Positions 21,220-33,172 of a DNA stretch of 60,000 nucleotides are shown piece by piece. The stretch comes from Diphasiastrum complanatum. Taxonomy: Eukaryota; Streptophyta; Lycopodiopsida; Lycopodiales; Lycopodiaceae. How positions within the stretch are numbered: position 1 is the stretch's first letter; every line of letters begins with the position of its first letter. The position numbers were made by a program, and so were the translations under genes. The notes beneath the pieces are model-generated. The model searched no databases, was not told where the DNA came from, and worked only from the letters and a program-made list of their open reading frames with translations. The DNA is taken from contig CM055101.1 of NCBI GenBank assembly GCA_029204225.1, forward strand, positions 37,989,374 through 38,049,373, given 5' to 3'.

Positions 21220-21485
21220 GGCCCTTATGTGAATATGGTCATAATTAATGGTTGTAGGCCTAAACTCACGATGGTGGATTTATTATGGGTCTATAAGTGA
21301 GTGATAGGGAAACTAGATGACATGGCCTAGATAGTTTGCAGAGGTGTCCAATGAGGTGTCACAGTGCACTACTAGTGGTGCATGGGCCTTGGAGGGTATA
21401 AGTATGCCACTAGTATATGCTTGATTTATGATTGGTAACTACATGCTGCTTGAGTGATTTCTCATTCCTTATTGAGATTGATCCA
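21220..21485. mobile_element. second inverted-repeat element, right piece
   Basis: Continues the 16364 piece after Copia-4: GGGCCCTTATGTGAATATGG and onward as in the first element's left arm. The central part (about 21300-21480) is then the inverse complement of the first element's centre. Its right arm is missing and is replaced by the Copia-5 LTR region. Confidence 0.75.
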
Positions 21486-21513
21486 TGGCTAAGGGGCTAG
21501 ATCTGTTTGATCT

Positions 21514-22762
<1,249 letters not shown>

Positions 22763-22769
22763 CTTCCCC

Positions 22770-23222
22770 TTAATTTGAATCCTTGAATGCCTTGACCTTC
22801 AAACTTAGTTCTACACAGAATCTTCTGTGTGTATCCAAACTTAATGCTTTGGTGAAAATATCAGCTGTCATATCTTGCGTTCTACAGTACTGCAATCTGA
22901 GCTCTTTGTTGAGAACTTTGCTTCTCACGAAATGATACTTTAGTTCAATGTGCTTACTCCTAGAATGAAATCTAGGGTTGGCTGATAAAGCGATGGCACT
23001 TTGATTATCACAAAATAATGTCGCTGGAGCATATTGATTTAGATCGATATCTGAGAGTAAGTTCCTCAACCAGATTGATTCCTTTGTAGCTTGAGAGGCT
23101 GCGGTATACTTTGATTCAGTGGAAGATAGAGCTTTTGAAGATTGCTTGCGACTGTTCCGGAAAATTAGACCATTGTTGAAGTGTCTTCCAATGTGTTATA
23201 CCAGGATTAGCCATAAATTTCA
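22770..23222 (-). pseudogene. Copia-5 RNase H, internally deleted
   Basis: LLSDIDLNQYAPATLFCDNQSAI, NPRFHSRSKHIELKYHFVRSK, CRTQDMTADIFTKALSLD are open and well conserved. Upstream, LSSTESKYTAASQATKESIW is readable, then NNGLIF is joined directly to a GITHWKTL block. Compared with Copia-4, about 150 bp of RNase H start is deleted. Sequence ends at about 23222 against the stop codon of the next gene, so the rest of Copia-5 is missing. Confidence 0.85.
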
Positions 23223-23224
23223 CG

Positions 23225-25554
23225 TTACTTATTCTGCACAAGCTGCAAGAAATCATTATCTTGAGGAAGATCCGAAGGTTCAAGAGTTGTAGTTGATGTT
23301 CCTAATTTATGAGGCCAATGAAATTCTTCAGTTGTTGATGTATGTTCGAGATTGAGCAAACTGATTTTTTGTTCTTTAAAAAAGTCCATCCACCAATGTT
23401 GATCAAACTCATCAGAAAAATGATAAGCTGTTTGAATACTTGATTCCAAAGAAATTAATGAGGCAAATGGATCAATCTCACGATATTCTCTTTGCGCCTT
23501 TTGTTCTTCTAGCAAGAACTTTAAGGGAGACAACACAACAGGCTTGATTTGAGTCGATGGAATGTTAAGCAAAAATCGAACTCCTTCAAGAGGTAGCCAT
23601 AAAACCGTATTTAAAAATAGTTTGCCCCATAATAATATAATGCCTGATTCGTACATTTGATTTTAAACTAGTGCTGAAAACTAATATCATTGTTATTAGC
23701 TACACATCGCTCTGTTTCATTGGATGTCTTAACATACTCACGAAAATTATATGTGTGTCTGATTAATGACACTTTTGGCTTTGGCACATACGATTCCTTG
23801 ACAATGCTTTGAAGCACTGATAAAGAAAATGCTTTCTTGCATCTCAACCTCTTAGAAAAGCAACTAAATATTTGATCAATTTGATCGTGGGTATGTCCTA
23901 CCAACAAAATCCTATTTTTACTTTTTTGGAAAAAAAAATTTCTCTACTAGCATGGACAAGTATGCCAAAACAGTTTGGTCTTTCTTTTCCCTAGCAGTGT
24001 TGTCAAGCTACAAATAAAGTATTTCAGAAGGTTTTCACCAAATTCGAAAATTATCTTATGTACAATAGAGATCATCAAATTTGGATCGTTTCGAATATTG
24101 GGATAATTAAAAAGAACCTTGGATTCCAAAGTGCCATTAAACAATTGCAATCTTTCTTTAATATCATTATGGTATGATCTTTATTCTATTAAATAAGTGA
24201 ATCATTTTATTTTCAATGGATGTTGCAAAAATGAATGACAAATTTGACTAATATTTACCTTTCTCATCATTGGTCTTTGCAAGTTGTTTTGTAGACTTTA
24301 ACAACTCGCAAGTAGAACATATTGTCATTCGTGATTTTTTGGGAATCTTTACCAGTCCAAAATCTCTTTTCCAAATTTTAAGAAAATATGAGTAGCTCAA
24401 ATAGGGGGCATTTTTTGTTTTGGCAAACTCTTTGTACATCAAAAAAATTTCTAATTTTGTAAAATTATATGGCAAGTGAAAATATAAGGAATCAGACAAT
24501 TTCTCTCCATGCACATCTATGAAATGCTTTAGCCAAGCAGTTGCATTTAAAGCATCTGGAGAAACAGTTCAACCCTATAAGGATCCCCGTAATGTCGGGT
24601 CTTTCCGAAGTCGTGCATGCATTCGTTGAAGTCGTGAGTTTCCAATTGTGTAAACTGCTTTGTAAGCTTTGCGACAAACGTCCAAAGCATTTAAAAAATA
24701 CAAATAGGAGCCTTTGTTCGGCCTCACTGTTGCACACAAATAGTGATTTCTCTCATCCTTACTTCGTAAAAAGAAGTTTGATCTTAATTCTCAATTTCTC
24801 TAATACTCAATTTTTGCAAGCAATAGGATGAGCAGCAAATAATATTCCATACCTTTCGAATTTCAGATTTTGTAATCAACTATTTTTTACGATTCGTTAA
24901 AACACATGAAGATCTCAAGTCTCTCTTGTATTTTTTTTGTTTTATTTGGAGTCTGATCTATAAATTGAACTTGTGACACTAGTAGGTGCTTGAACTGGTT
25001 GAGAAGGTGTTGGAATTTCATGACTCGGAATTCTAGCTCCAACCTTAGAATGTTCTGGACCTTCAAAAGACTCTGATTTTCAATATATATAGCCCTTTTA
25101 GATTTAACACGACGAACATCACTTTGAGAAGGTCTCCTATGAACATGAGAAAAGCTTGAATGTCGCGAATCAAAAGACCTACACAGATCTGTTGATTTAT
25201 TAGAATCAGTAACTGAGTGAATTGAAACTTTTGAATCATCACTCAGTGATTCAACTTATTCAAAAGAACAATGTTCTAATGGTGTAGAGCCTGTATCCGA
25301 AGAAGACGACGAGGTTAAAAGATTTGACACAAGTTGAGTTATAGATGTCATTTCTTGAAAGGTACTTGCATGAGGAATTTCAGAAGATGAACGAGTAAAT
25401 GATGATGATGTCACATCATTTATGAAAACATGCTAAGAATCAGAAGTGGCTTTATAAAAAATCTTTCATTGGAAATATCAGATGGAGATGATGCACTTGT
25501 TGCAACGTATTGAGTTACAACTACTGGAATAGAGGAGGTAGAACTACTTGACAT
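23225..25554 (-). pseudogene. DDE-like gene with HTHDQID motif (DUF7869-like)
   Basis: Read on the minus strand from ATG at 25554. A serine-rich N-terminus (MSSSSTSSIPVVV) is followed by KSKRAIYIENQSLL, then VCRKAYKAVYTIGNSRLQRM (about 24630-24690), HFIDVHGEKLSDSLYFHLP, MYKEFAKTKNAPYLSYSYFLKIWKRDF, and KSRMTICSTCELLKST (a C-x2-C pair). An intron with GTAAAT...AG (about 24154-24258) follows. Then LDNTAREKKDQTVLAYLSMLVE (a stop stands where Q is expected before LDN), LVGHTHDQIDQIFSCFSKRL, and a C-terminal frame (23225-23656) ending QNK-stop. I recall this order from multi-copy eukaryotic DUF7869 proteins, probably transposase-derived. The assignment is from memory. Several frameshifts make it a pseudogene. 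Confidence 0.6.
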
Positions 25555-25813
25555 CGTAATCTTAAAAAAAATTCTAACTACAGACTTATGCTAAGCATAG
25601 ACCTATGAAAATAGTTGACACATAAAACTAAATGTGCTTCACAAACTTAACTGCATCCTATGCTGGTCATAGAACAAATAAAAAGCTATGCAAACCTCAA
25701 TAGACGTAAACAAGAAAAACAGCTAAATGCAAATAAGCAACAAGCCGAGCAAGTAACTGGTTAATTGAAATTTCCAACTGCTACCATATCTTAAATATTG
25801 TTTGGTAGCATCC

Positions 25814-25862
25814 TTAGGGTTAGGGTTGATCCGAGAGTAGGTTTAGGGTAAGGTTTAGGTTT
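25814..25862. repeat. degenerate telomere-like tract
   Basis: TTAGGGTTAGGG, then TTTAGGGTAAGGTTTAGG, interrupted by 15 bp. It resembles the plant TTTAGGG repeat but is only about five imperfect units. Confidence 0.5.
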
Positions 25863-25878
25863 GGACGGTCCTGGCACA

Positions 25879-25984
25879 GGCTCGAGGTCGGCGTGAGGTG
25901 AGGTGAGTCGCAACAACTCGGTCCCGACGTAGGCTCGAGGTCGACAAGAGGTGAGTTGAGTCGCCACAACTTGGTCCCGGTGCA
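25879..25984. repeat. 53-bp tandem duplication
   Basis: 25879-25931 and 25932-25984 both begin GGCTCGAGGTCG and contain GAGTCGC, ACAAC and GGTCCCG. About 85 percent identical and more GC-rich than the surroundings. Confidence 0.85.
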
Positions 25985-26253
25985 TGAATTTAGAAGCACA
26001 CATGCTGCGAGAGCTCTCGCTGCGACAAAGTCACGGGTTTCTATATTATTTTGCATACGTTCCCACTCACACATTTCTTGACGGTAAGATTCCTGTCATT
26101 TTTTAACTTTGTTCTATGCTTAGCATGGGTACTAAAGTATTGCATTACTAGATATTTTGTTTTAGCTAGTGTTCTTCTTCTTAACACTTGGGTGACCTAT
26201 GCTCAGCATAGGTGGCCGACGAGTCTTCTCCTCTAACCTATGCTAAGCATAGG

Positions 26254-26674
26254 TTGTGTTCGGGTCCTAAGTAACAACCTATGCTCAGCATAGGAAGTCG
26301 TCGTGATATTTCTCTTTTTACCACCTACCGACCTATGCTGAGCATAAATTGCATCTCTGGTCCTCTTCTAACCTATGCTCAGCATAGGTCATCACTCGCG
26401 TCCTCTAGTCCCACCTGTGCTCATCATAGGATGTCTCCGCATGCTGCTTTCTAACCTATGCTAACCTATGTTAGCAAGCAGCATGCGAAAACATCCTATG
26501 ATGAGCATAGCTGGGACTAGAGGATGCGCGTGACGACCTATGCTGAGCATAGGTTAGAAGAGGACCAGAGATGCAACCTATGCTCAGCATAGGTCGGTAG
26601 GTGGTAAGAAGAGAAACATCACGACGACTTCCAATGCTGAGTATAGGTTGTTACTCATGATGACCCGAACACAT
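26254..26674. repeat. ~420-bp near-perfect hairpin (foldback)
   Basis: 26254-26463 and 26466-26674 are inverse complements with roughly 90 percent or better match and almost no loop (centre near 26465). The outer end reads TGTGTTCGGGTC on the left arm. Each arm carries several copies of the 17-bp palindrome, so the structure is a palindrome made of palindromes. It would fold as a long RNA duplex if transcribed. No coding frame. Confidence 0.9.
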
Positions 26675-26939
26675 TACTCGTATTTCTCCCGTTTTGCAAA
26701 GCTCAGTCTGTGAAAAGTGAAATTTTTGAGACATTTTAGTAAGAAAATGTGCTTATAAATCTTATGAATCTATAATTAAATTTTACAAAAATTGCTAATT
26801 TTAGTTATGATTTAGAGATTTTTCACAAAAACTGCTTGTCTTTTTAAAGTTTTTAGTATTTTCATTAAGGTAATGTTTGAAATTTTCCGAAAGCATCTGT
26901 CTCTCTACAGATTCTCAATTGTCTTTGATAATCTTCGAA

Positions 26940-29900
26940 ATGTCGAGGATTTCTTTTAAAATTTTGGATAAACCTCAAGATATTTCATTGAAGGATAAGA
27001 AAAAATTCATGTCCTACTTCACCATAGAGGTCAACAACACAAAGCTCCCTGAGCTTTTTATTTTGCTGCCTGTTTGAGACCATAAATGCTTTTATTCATG
27101 TGACATCTGTATTCTGGATATTCTTGGCTTACGAAACCAAGTGATTGGTCCATAAATAAGTCTTCTTCTAATTATGCATGCAGGAAAGCAGTTTTCTCAT
27201 CGAAAATATAGATTTTTAAATCATGAGCCACTGCATACGCAAATAACAAGTGAATTGATGTATGTTTGACTACCGGTGAGAAAGTATCAGTGTAGTCGAT
27301 TCCATAGTTCTATGAAAATCCTTTAGAAACCAACCTTGTCTTGTATCTGATGTTTTCTCCATCAGGACCTGTTTTGATCTTATAGATCCACTTGCACTTG
27401 ACTGGTTTTCTGCCATCAGGTATAGGTGCAAGTGTCCATACATTATTCTTGTACCAGGGGAGACTCAGTTCAAAATTCAAGGAAAATTGCTTGCTGATCA
27501 ACCAGATGAGGATGAGGAGGAAGGTTTTGTGAATGTGCTTGTAAAGGAGACGGATAAATCTCGTTCTATTTTTATTCTGAATGAAACTATGATAAAGATT
27601 TGACTTTGCCAAGACGAGACCATCAAAACTTAATTTCATAAGGCTCTAGTTACTTTGGTATGTAATCATAAAACCTATTTTTATTCATATATGTTAACAA
27701 GTGTTTCATGCTTAGCATAGTGGTTACCTAAATATAAAATTCCCACGAACTTATAAGTGAAAATCTTTTTGTAAATTGAGTAGTCTTGTGCTGAGCATGG
27801 CCAATATAAATGCCTTTACTCATTATACTTCAAACCTGTGTTTTGTTTCTGTCTAGAGCATGAAGCAATGCTTAAAAATGGTGCTAGCTACTATTGCTGA
27901 GAGGAAAGATCTGGTCTACTCATTACGGAGTTCAAAATCTGTATCTATTGGACCTCGCAAGTTTGCTTCTACTACTGCTCAAGTCACAAAGCCAGCCTCT
28001 AAAAACATTGAGGATGATACTGTAGCTGCCTCTCATTCCAAAAAAAAAAAAGATCGCATGATATTTCTGAGTCCTCTCCCACTAGACCCAAGTCTTGTCC
28101 AAAGACCATGGCTACACATCACCACAAGTCCATTCCATTAACTGAAAGCAAGAAAGCCGTGACTGAACCATCGATGTCTTTACTTGGTGCCTCCATCCGT
28201 CCCTTACAAGATAGCTTTGAGATTGTTAAATTAAGGGATGAAATTCATAAAACAAAAACAATTAGAGAAACAACTTTGATTTTAGATATAAATCAGTGTG
28301 ATAGGCCACCTGTAGACCCAATAATAGTTGATAGGCTAATGGAAGTAAGAGAACCAAATGAAACACATGTACATAATCTAAAAAAAGGCCATAGTTACCC
28401 CATTTGTTCTTTTGGTTGATCCCAACGAATGCAACAATGTTACAAATTTTGATTTTTCTTTGTTAGATTCATATTATTTTTTTGTTCTTGGGGACATACA
28501 CAGTTTACAAGCTCGAAAATAGTTATCTCAAAAGTATCTCCATATTCCTTTCTTTCGAACTGTGAGTGCAATTGCATTTGTTGGCCTGACAGTGGAAGAA
28601 GCCAAATTATTGGCTTGGGACCATAATATTGATCAAGACTACCGGATGAAGATTACCGTCATACAAAGAATCTAGTTCTTTCACAAAGAATACAGGAGAG
28701 TCTCCAAAGTAGGAGATGTGAATCAACTAGAGCTTAAAGCACTTTGTGCTCAAGAGACAGGCCTATTTTCTTATTTAAAAAATCCTACGTAAAACCTTAC
28801 AAAATATGATAATTTGTTTCAACTTTTTTTTTGTAGTAGACAAGTAATTATTCTTGCTATGCTCATCATGGAATACTCTAGTCATAATATATGTTACAAT
28901 CCTTTTAAATTATTTTTATCATACTAAAATTTTGAACTCAATTTTTATACTTTTTAAATTTTTTATCAAATAATTTAAAGTTTTTCTGATTTTAGATGTG
29001 GGCCCTTATTGATAAAATTTTTGACAAATGGAAAAATTTTCAAATAAAAGGCCAACCTGCCCAAGGTGCCTCAAAGTCAAAAAAGAAAGTTGTCAACACT
29101 CAAACTTTGAAGCCAATCCCTACAGAAATGAGAATATTAAAGTGGAAGAACATGCAAGGGATTAGAGAATTTTTTTTTAAAGGTAATAGTCATAATTTAA
29201 ATATTTGTTTTCATGTTACCTTTTGTAATAAAATGATTTTCATGATTTTGTTGGACTTTTAACAATTACGCTTTTTAAATACAGGCATAAATTATCAAGA
29301 TTTCAAAGAGTGCTAGAGGTTTTATCCTCTGAGCAGCCGAAATAAATCTTTGACTCCATTTTTTATTTTGTTTAGAGACATGGCACTTACTTCACTCATG
29401 CTTAGCATAGGTGCTTATTAATTGTTTCTTTTTTATAATTTATGTCTCCTATGCTAAGCATAGTTTTTTATAATTTAATTATTATTATTTTTTATACTTT
29501 ATGTCTCCTATTCTGTTTTATATTTTGTATCTCCTATGCTAAGCATAGCTTTTTCTTTTTTAGTCTCCCGAAGATAAGAACAAAAAAGTCCTTCCAGAGC
29601 AATTCAAGAGACATATTTCGAAGGCAAAAACATAAAAAAAGAAAATGGAGAGATTAGCACAGGATGAGACTGTTGTGGAAGAGAATCCATTAGAGACCTA
29701 CTTCCCCAAAAGTGTCGATGATCAACCATGCTTTTACTCGGTTGAGAAGGACGATTGTAGAGAAAGTTCAAAATTCTAAAAAGAAAAGGCCTTATACACT
29801 CTGCATTGCTGATATACTATATGGATTTTAGTTGAAAGAATCATTAGATGACGATTTCTCTTTCAAATTCACTGAAATCCATAGTTTCATGTAGGGTTTT

Positions 29901-30787
29901 CTCGAAGTCACAACTTCTTCAATTTGGAGAGATGTTATTTTTCATTCTTCTTGGTAGTCAGTTCCAATACAAAAAGCTCTATTAACTTTTTGTAATGCGA
30001 GAATAGAAAATGTTGTGTGGTAAGTTTTTAAGTTTTAGAATTATTAATTCGTATTTTAGTTTATAATTATATTTTAAAATTTTTATTTTAAAGTTAAATT
30101 TTTTTATTTATTTTACTTGTAATGTTCCAGGTCAGGTACAAGCCCAATGTCAGAAACTCGGGAGGAGCACGACTTTGCAATGAAATAGAATACATAACCA
30201 TCAGTTGTTAGTCTTTGGATGACAAACGTTAGATGCTTCACTACAACACTTCCGAACTGATAAGTTTTGAAAACTTGTTCCAATATCCAGTCGTGACCAA
30301 GAAACTGAAGAATCCAATGACAGGTTTTGTATCTTGTCCCTACCAAAAGCCACAACAATTAATTAATCATTTAATTGATATTTTTTCTCACTCAACTGAT
30401 TGGGTTTTGGATTTATTTAGCGATAGCGGCACCACGAGTGCATGTGCTGTTCAAAAAGACAAACATATTGTTGTAGTAGATTTAGATTCTAATTTAGTTG
30501 ATTTTCTAAAAATGAGAATGAAATCTCTTTCAGTTTTGCCAGATGAACTATCTGAGGTGGAAAAGAGTTTAGATAGCGAGGACTCAATAATTCCCTTGTC
30601 CAAGGAACCCCAGCCTCCTGCTAGCGGAAAAGTAAACGATACAGGAGAATTTCTTGATGTCTTGGTTCAAGATTATAATGTGGTTACGGTAGTCAAGAAA
30701 ACTGTAGAAAATGTGTCACTTGAAACTACATTGACTACTCAAGAAAAAGAAAAAGATGTAAATGACCTCGATAATTTTTTAGAATAA
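26940..30787 (+). pseudogene. ParB-like / N4-N6 DNA methyltransferase gene, decayed
   Basis: ATG at 26940 (MSRISFKILDKPQDISLKDK). Exons inferred from GT-AG borders: 26940-27657 (broken by a Copia scrap), 27857-28788, 28996-29182, 29285-~29340, 29564-30019, 30131-30787. The middle holds IVDRLMEVREPNETHVHNLK, VTPFVLLVDPNECNN, FFVLGDIHSLQARK and VGLTVEEAKLLAWDHN, like a ParB/sulfiredoxin-type domain. The last exons hold ADILYGF, at the place of the DPPY motif, then VRYKPNVRNSGG, MTGFVSCPYQKPQQLINHLI and VLDLFSDSGTTSACAV, at the place of the FxGxG AdoMet motif. DPPY before FxGxG is the beta-class order (N6_N4_Mtase). Both key motifs are mutated and frameshifts occur. An acidic tail ends at TAA 30785. 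Confidence 0.62.
27065..27460 (-). pseudogene. Copia RT fragment inside methyltransferase-like gene
   Basis: Minus-strand frames give NNVWTLAPIPDGRKPVKCKW, then IYKIKTGPDGENIRYKTRLV, TDTFSPVVKHTSIHLL, KTAFLHA and SIYGLKQAA. This is the first half of Copia RT, with no LTR, RNase H or integrase attached. On the plus strand the host frame reads PELFILLP before it and GETQFKIQGKLLADQ after it. Confidence 0.8.
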
Positions 30788-31636
30788 GAAATTCTCTTTT
30801 ATTTCAAAAAATAATTGTGTTTATATTTTTTTTGATTTATTATGTTTTGAAATCTTTTTGATTATTTAATGTCTTTAAATTTGTTTTTTAAGCATTTGAA
30901 ATTAAGAATTTCAAATATTTTAAAAATTTTAATATTAATAATCATTAGCAAAACTAAAATTGTAACTAGTTGTCAAGTTTATAATATTCTAATTTTGGAT
31001 GTGTTTTTATAATACTTTTTGTAAAAAAAATATTGTTAGAGATTTAAAAAAATGAAAAGATTTTTTCAGGGTGATTTAAATATTTTCACAAATTATTTAA
31101 TCTCAATTATTGTAAAGTAATTCATTTGCGTTTATTTAATGTTTAAATATTCAATGAATTTACATAGGCATTTGAAAATTATATAAGTAAATTTTTTTTT
31201 AAAAATTAAATTCTATAAAATATTGATTAAAATTTTTATCATAATTTAAAAAATAATTTTTTTGATAGAATTTAAGAAAATTTTAAAATTTAACACAAAA
31301 ACTAAAACTTTTAATTTAAATAAACAAAAAAAAAATTTAGCTATTCTAGTGATTGTGTATCTACTGATTTTATTTTAAATAATATTATTATTTTATATAA
31401 GCTGATTTTAAGTTATTAATGAAAATCTATTGACCAAATTTTAATAGCTTGATTAATTTTCTTGCAAAATACAACATTTTTTTTGACATTACATTACATT
31501 TATTTGAAGAATTTTAAATTTGGATATTTTTTTAAAGAAAATCTAAAATTTGAAAAAAAATGGACCTCCATATTTTTTTCTTTTCTGTCATCGTGTTTTC
31601 TGACATTTGTTAAATACAATTGGAATTGAGATGGTC
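30788..31636. other. AT-rich spacer, no gene seen
   Basis: About 850 bp of very AT-rich DNA with T and A runs, no frame of interest, and no matching copy elsewhere in the window. It is the 3' flank of the methyltransferase-like gene. Confidence 0.6.
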
Positions 31637-32680
31637 TTATCTGAAATGCCAAAGCATATCAATTGATTTAGAAGTAGATGCATAAAGAGTTTGACAAATA
31701 AAAAAATTGTAGTGGTTGATTTTGTGAAGATTGCCACTCCTCCTCCCATAAACTAAAGCTTTCCGAGACTTGTCAAAAATGGTGTAACCGTTTGTGTTGA
31801 ATTCTACCCTCCGATCCAAATCTGTGATTCTGCTAACTGAGAGCAGATTTTTGGTCAGATTTGGAACGTGGAGAACGTTGGTCAACAATTTGACTTCACC
31901 TCTCTGAAATTTGATCCTAACTATTCCTGCACTCTCAATAGAATGAGTTGAATTATCTCCAAGCTGCACAATTTGAGAGTGAGTGTATGATTTGTAATAT
32001 CTGAAATAATTTTTATAGTAAGTCATAGGCTGAGTTGCTCCCGAGTCTAGGTATCAGGAATCGATATCCTGATGTTCTCCAACCTTGATCAAGAAGGCTG
32101 CTTTATTTTCATCTTGTTGATATATCAAAAAACTGGGTGAAACAGAATTTGCTTGTTGTTGGAACTGTATTTTTTTTTCAATGCTGAATTTTAAAGTTCT
32201 GCAGTCTCTGATAAGATGGCTGATTCTCTTATATTATTTGTAGAATAGGTTCAGCTTTGATTGGAATGATAAAGAATCTGAATTCGACCTTGGACTAGAA
32301 TTCGATCCAAAGCCAAAATTCGATCTTGAGTCAAAATTCGATCCAGACTGCATATAGCTCATTTTGTCAGGATATTCTGACTGTGTAGATCTTTTTGATT
32401 TGAACTTCTGATTTTTTTTTGAATATAGAGCTTGAGTATCCGACCTTGAGCCTCAGGAGGTTGCAGATCTCTTGACTTCCTCTTGTAGAAGCATCAAAAT
32501 TACTCTTGAAAGAGTGAGGTGCTCTTGGGTCGAAATTTTCAGAACCCAATTTTCATAAACCTCAAGTAGACTCGATAATAGAGTCATAATAGCAACGATA
32601 TCTTCTATGACTGAGCCAGTTGTAGTCATTTACTCCATAAGGGTTTTGAAAGTGTTGAGATGACTCAAAATACTTTCTGC

Positions 32681-33031
32681 TTAAGACATTCTCAAGAAAA
32701 ATAGTTTCTTCCTCAAATGTAATTTGGATGTGGTATCCCTGATATCATAGAGAGTTGATAGGATGTCCCATGCATCCTTGGCAGTCTGAGCAGCACATAT
32801 GTGGATGATTTGTGTGTCCCTGATATTGAGAGTGATCGTGGCAAAAGCCTTGTCATCTCTCAGTCTCCATTTGGCGATAGTGGGTGCATCACCTTCAGGT
32901 TTGAGTTTTGTGCCATCAATGATATCCCACAATTCTTTGGCTAGTAGTATGACCTTCATTTTAAATTTTCAGAGATGGTAGTTACTCCCATCGAGTTTGT
33001 CGATAAGAGAAAAATTGGAAGATGAATCCAT
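32681..33031 (-). pseudogene. Copia-6 gag N-terminus
   Basis: ATG at about 33031 opens MDSSSNFSLIDKLDGSNYHL. A stop replaces W before KFKMKVILLAKELWDII. The frame from 32959 continues through NIRDTQIIHICAAQ, DAWDILSTLYDIRDT and TSKLHLRKKLF to 32681. Alignable residue by residue with Copia-4 gag. Later gag is frameshifted. Confidence 0.85.
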
Positions 33032-33160
33032 TTTGGTTGAGTGAGATCATTGGTAGAAACAACGATTTCATAATACTATTGGCTATGAGCTTGCTAGAAC
33101 AATGTATGATAGAAACAAGACTTGGTAATCCGCAATGAAATGCAGATTACTAAACTGTCC

Positions 33161-33172
33161 GCTCTGATACCA
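33161..33172 (-). other. Copia-6 primer-binding site
   Basis: The minus strand reads TGGTATCAGAGC, a perfect match to the plant initiator-methionine tRNA site. The LTR end (CGACA) directly abuts it. Confidence 0.92.

Larger units (their letters stand above)
25588..29550. repeat. dispersed 17-bp palindrome CCTATGCTnAGCATAGG
   Basis: About twenty full or near copies, at roughly 25588, 26113, 26198, 26236, 26276, 26332, 26370, 26414, 26496, 26537, 26574, 26632, 27707, 27790, 28857, 29398, 29447 and 29530. About half lie in the 26.25-26.68 kb hairpin. Others lie between the two divergent genes and in introns of the methyltransferase-like gene. I saw none in the retrotransposon regions. The half-site CCTATGCT is constant and the centre base varies. 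Confidence 0.9.

Noticed and set aside
25588-29550. CRISPR-like array from repeated palindromes
   Set aside because: Spacing is irregular from tens to hundreds of bases, the sequence is eukaryotic, and half the copies lie in one hairpin.
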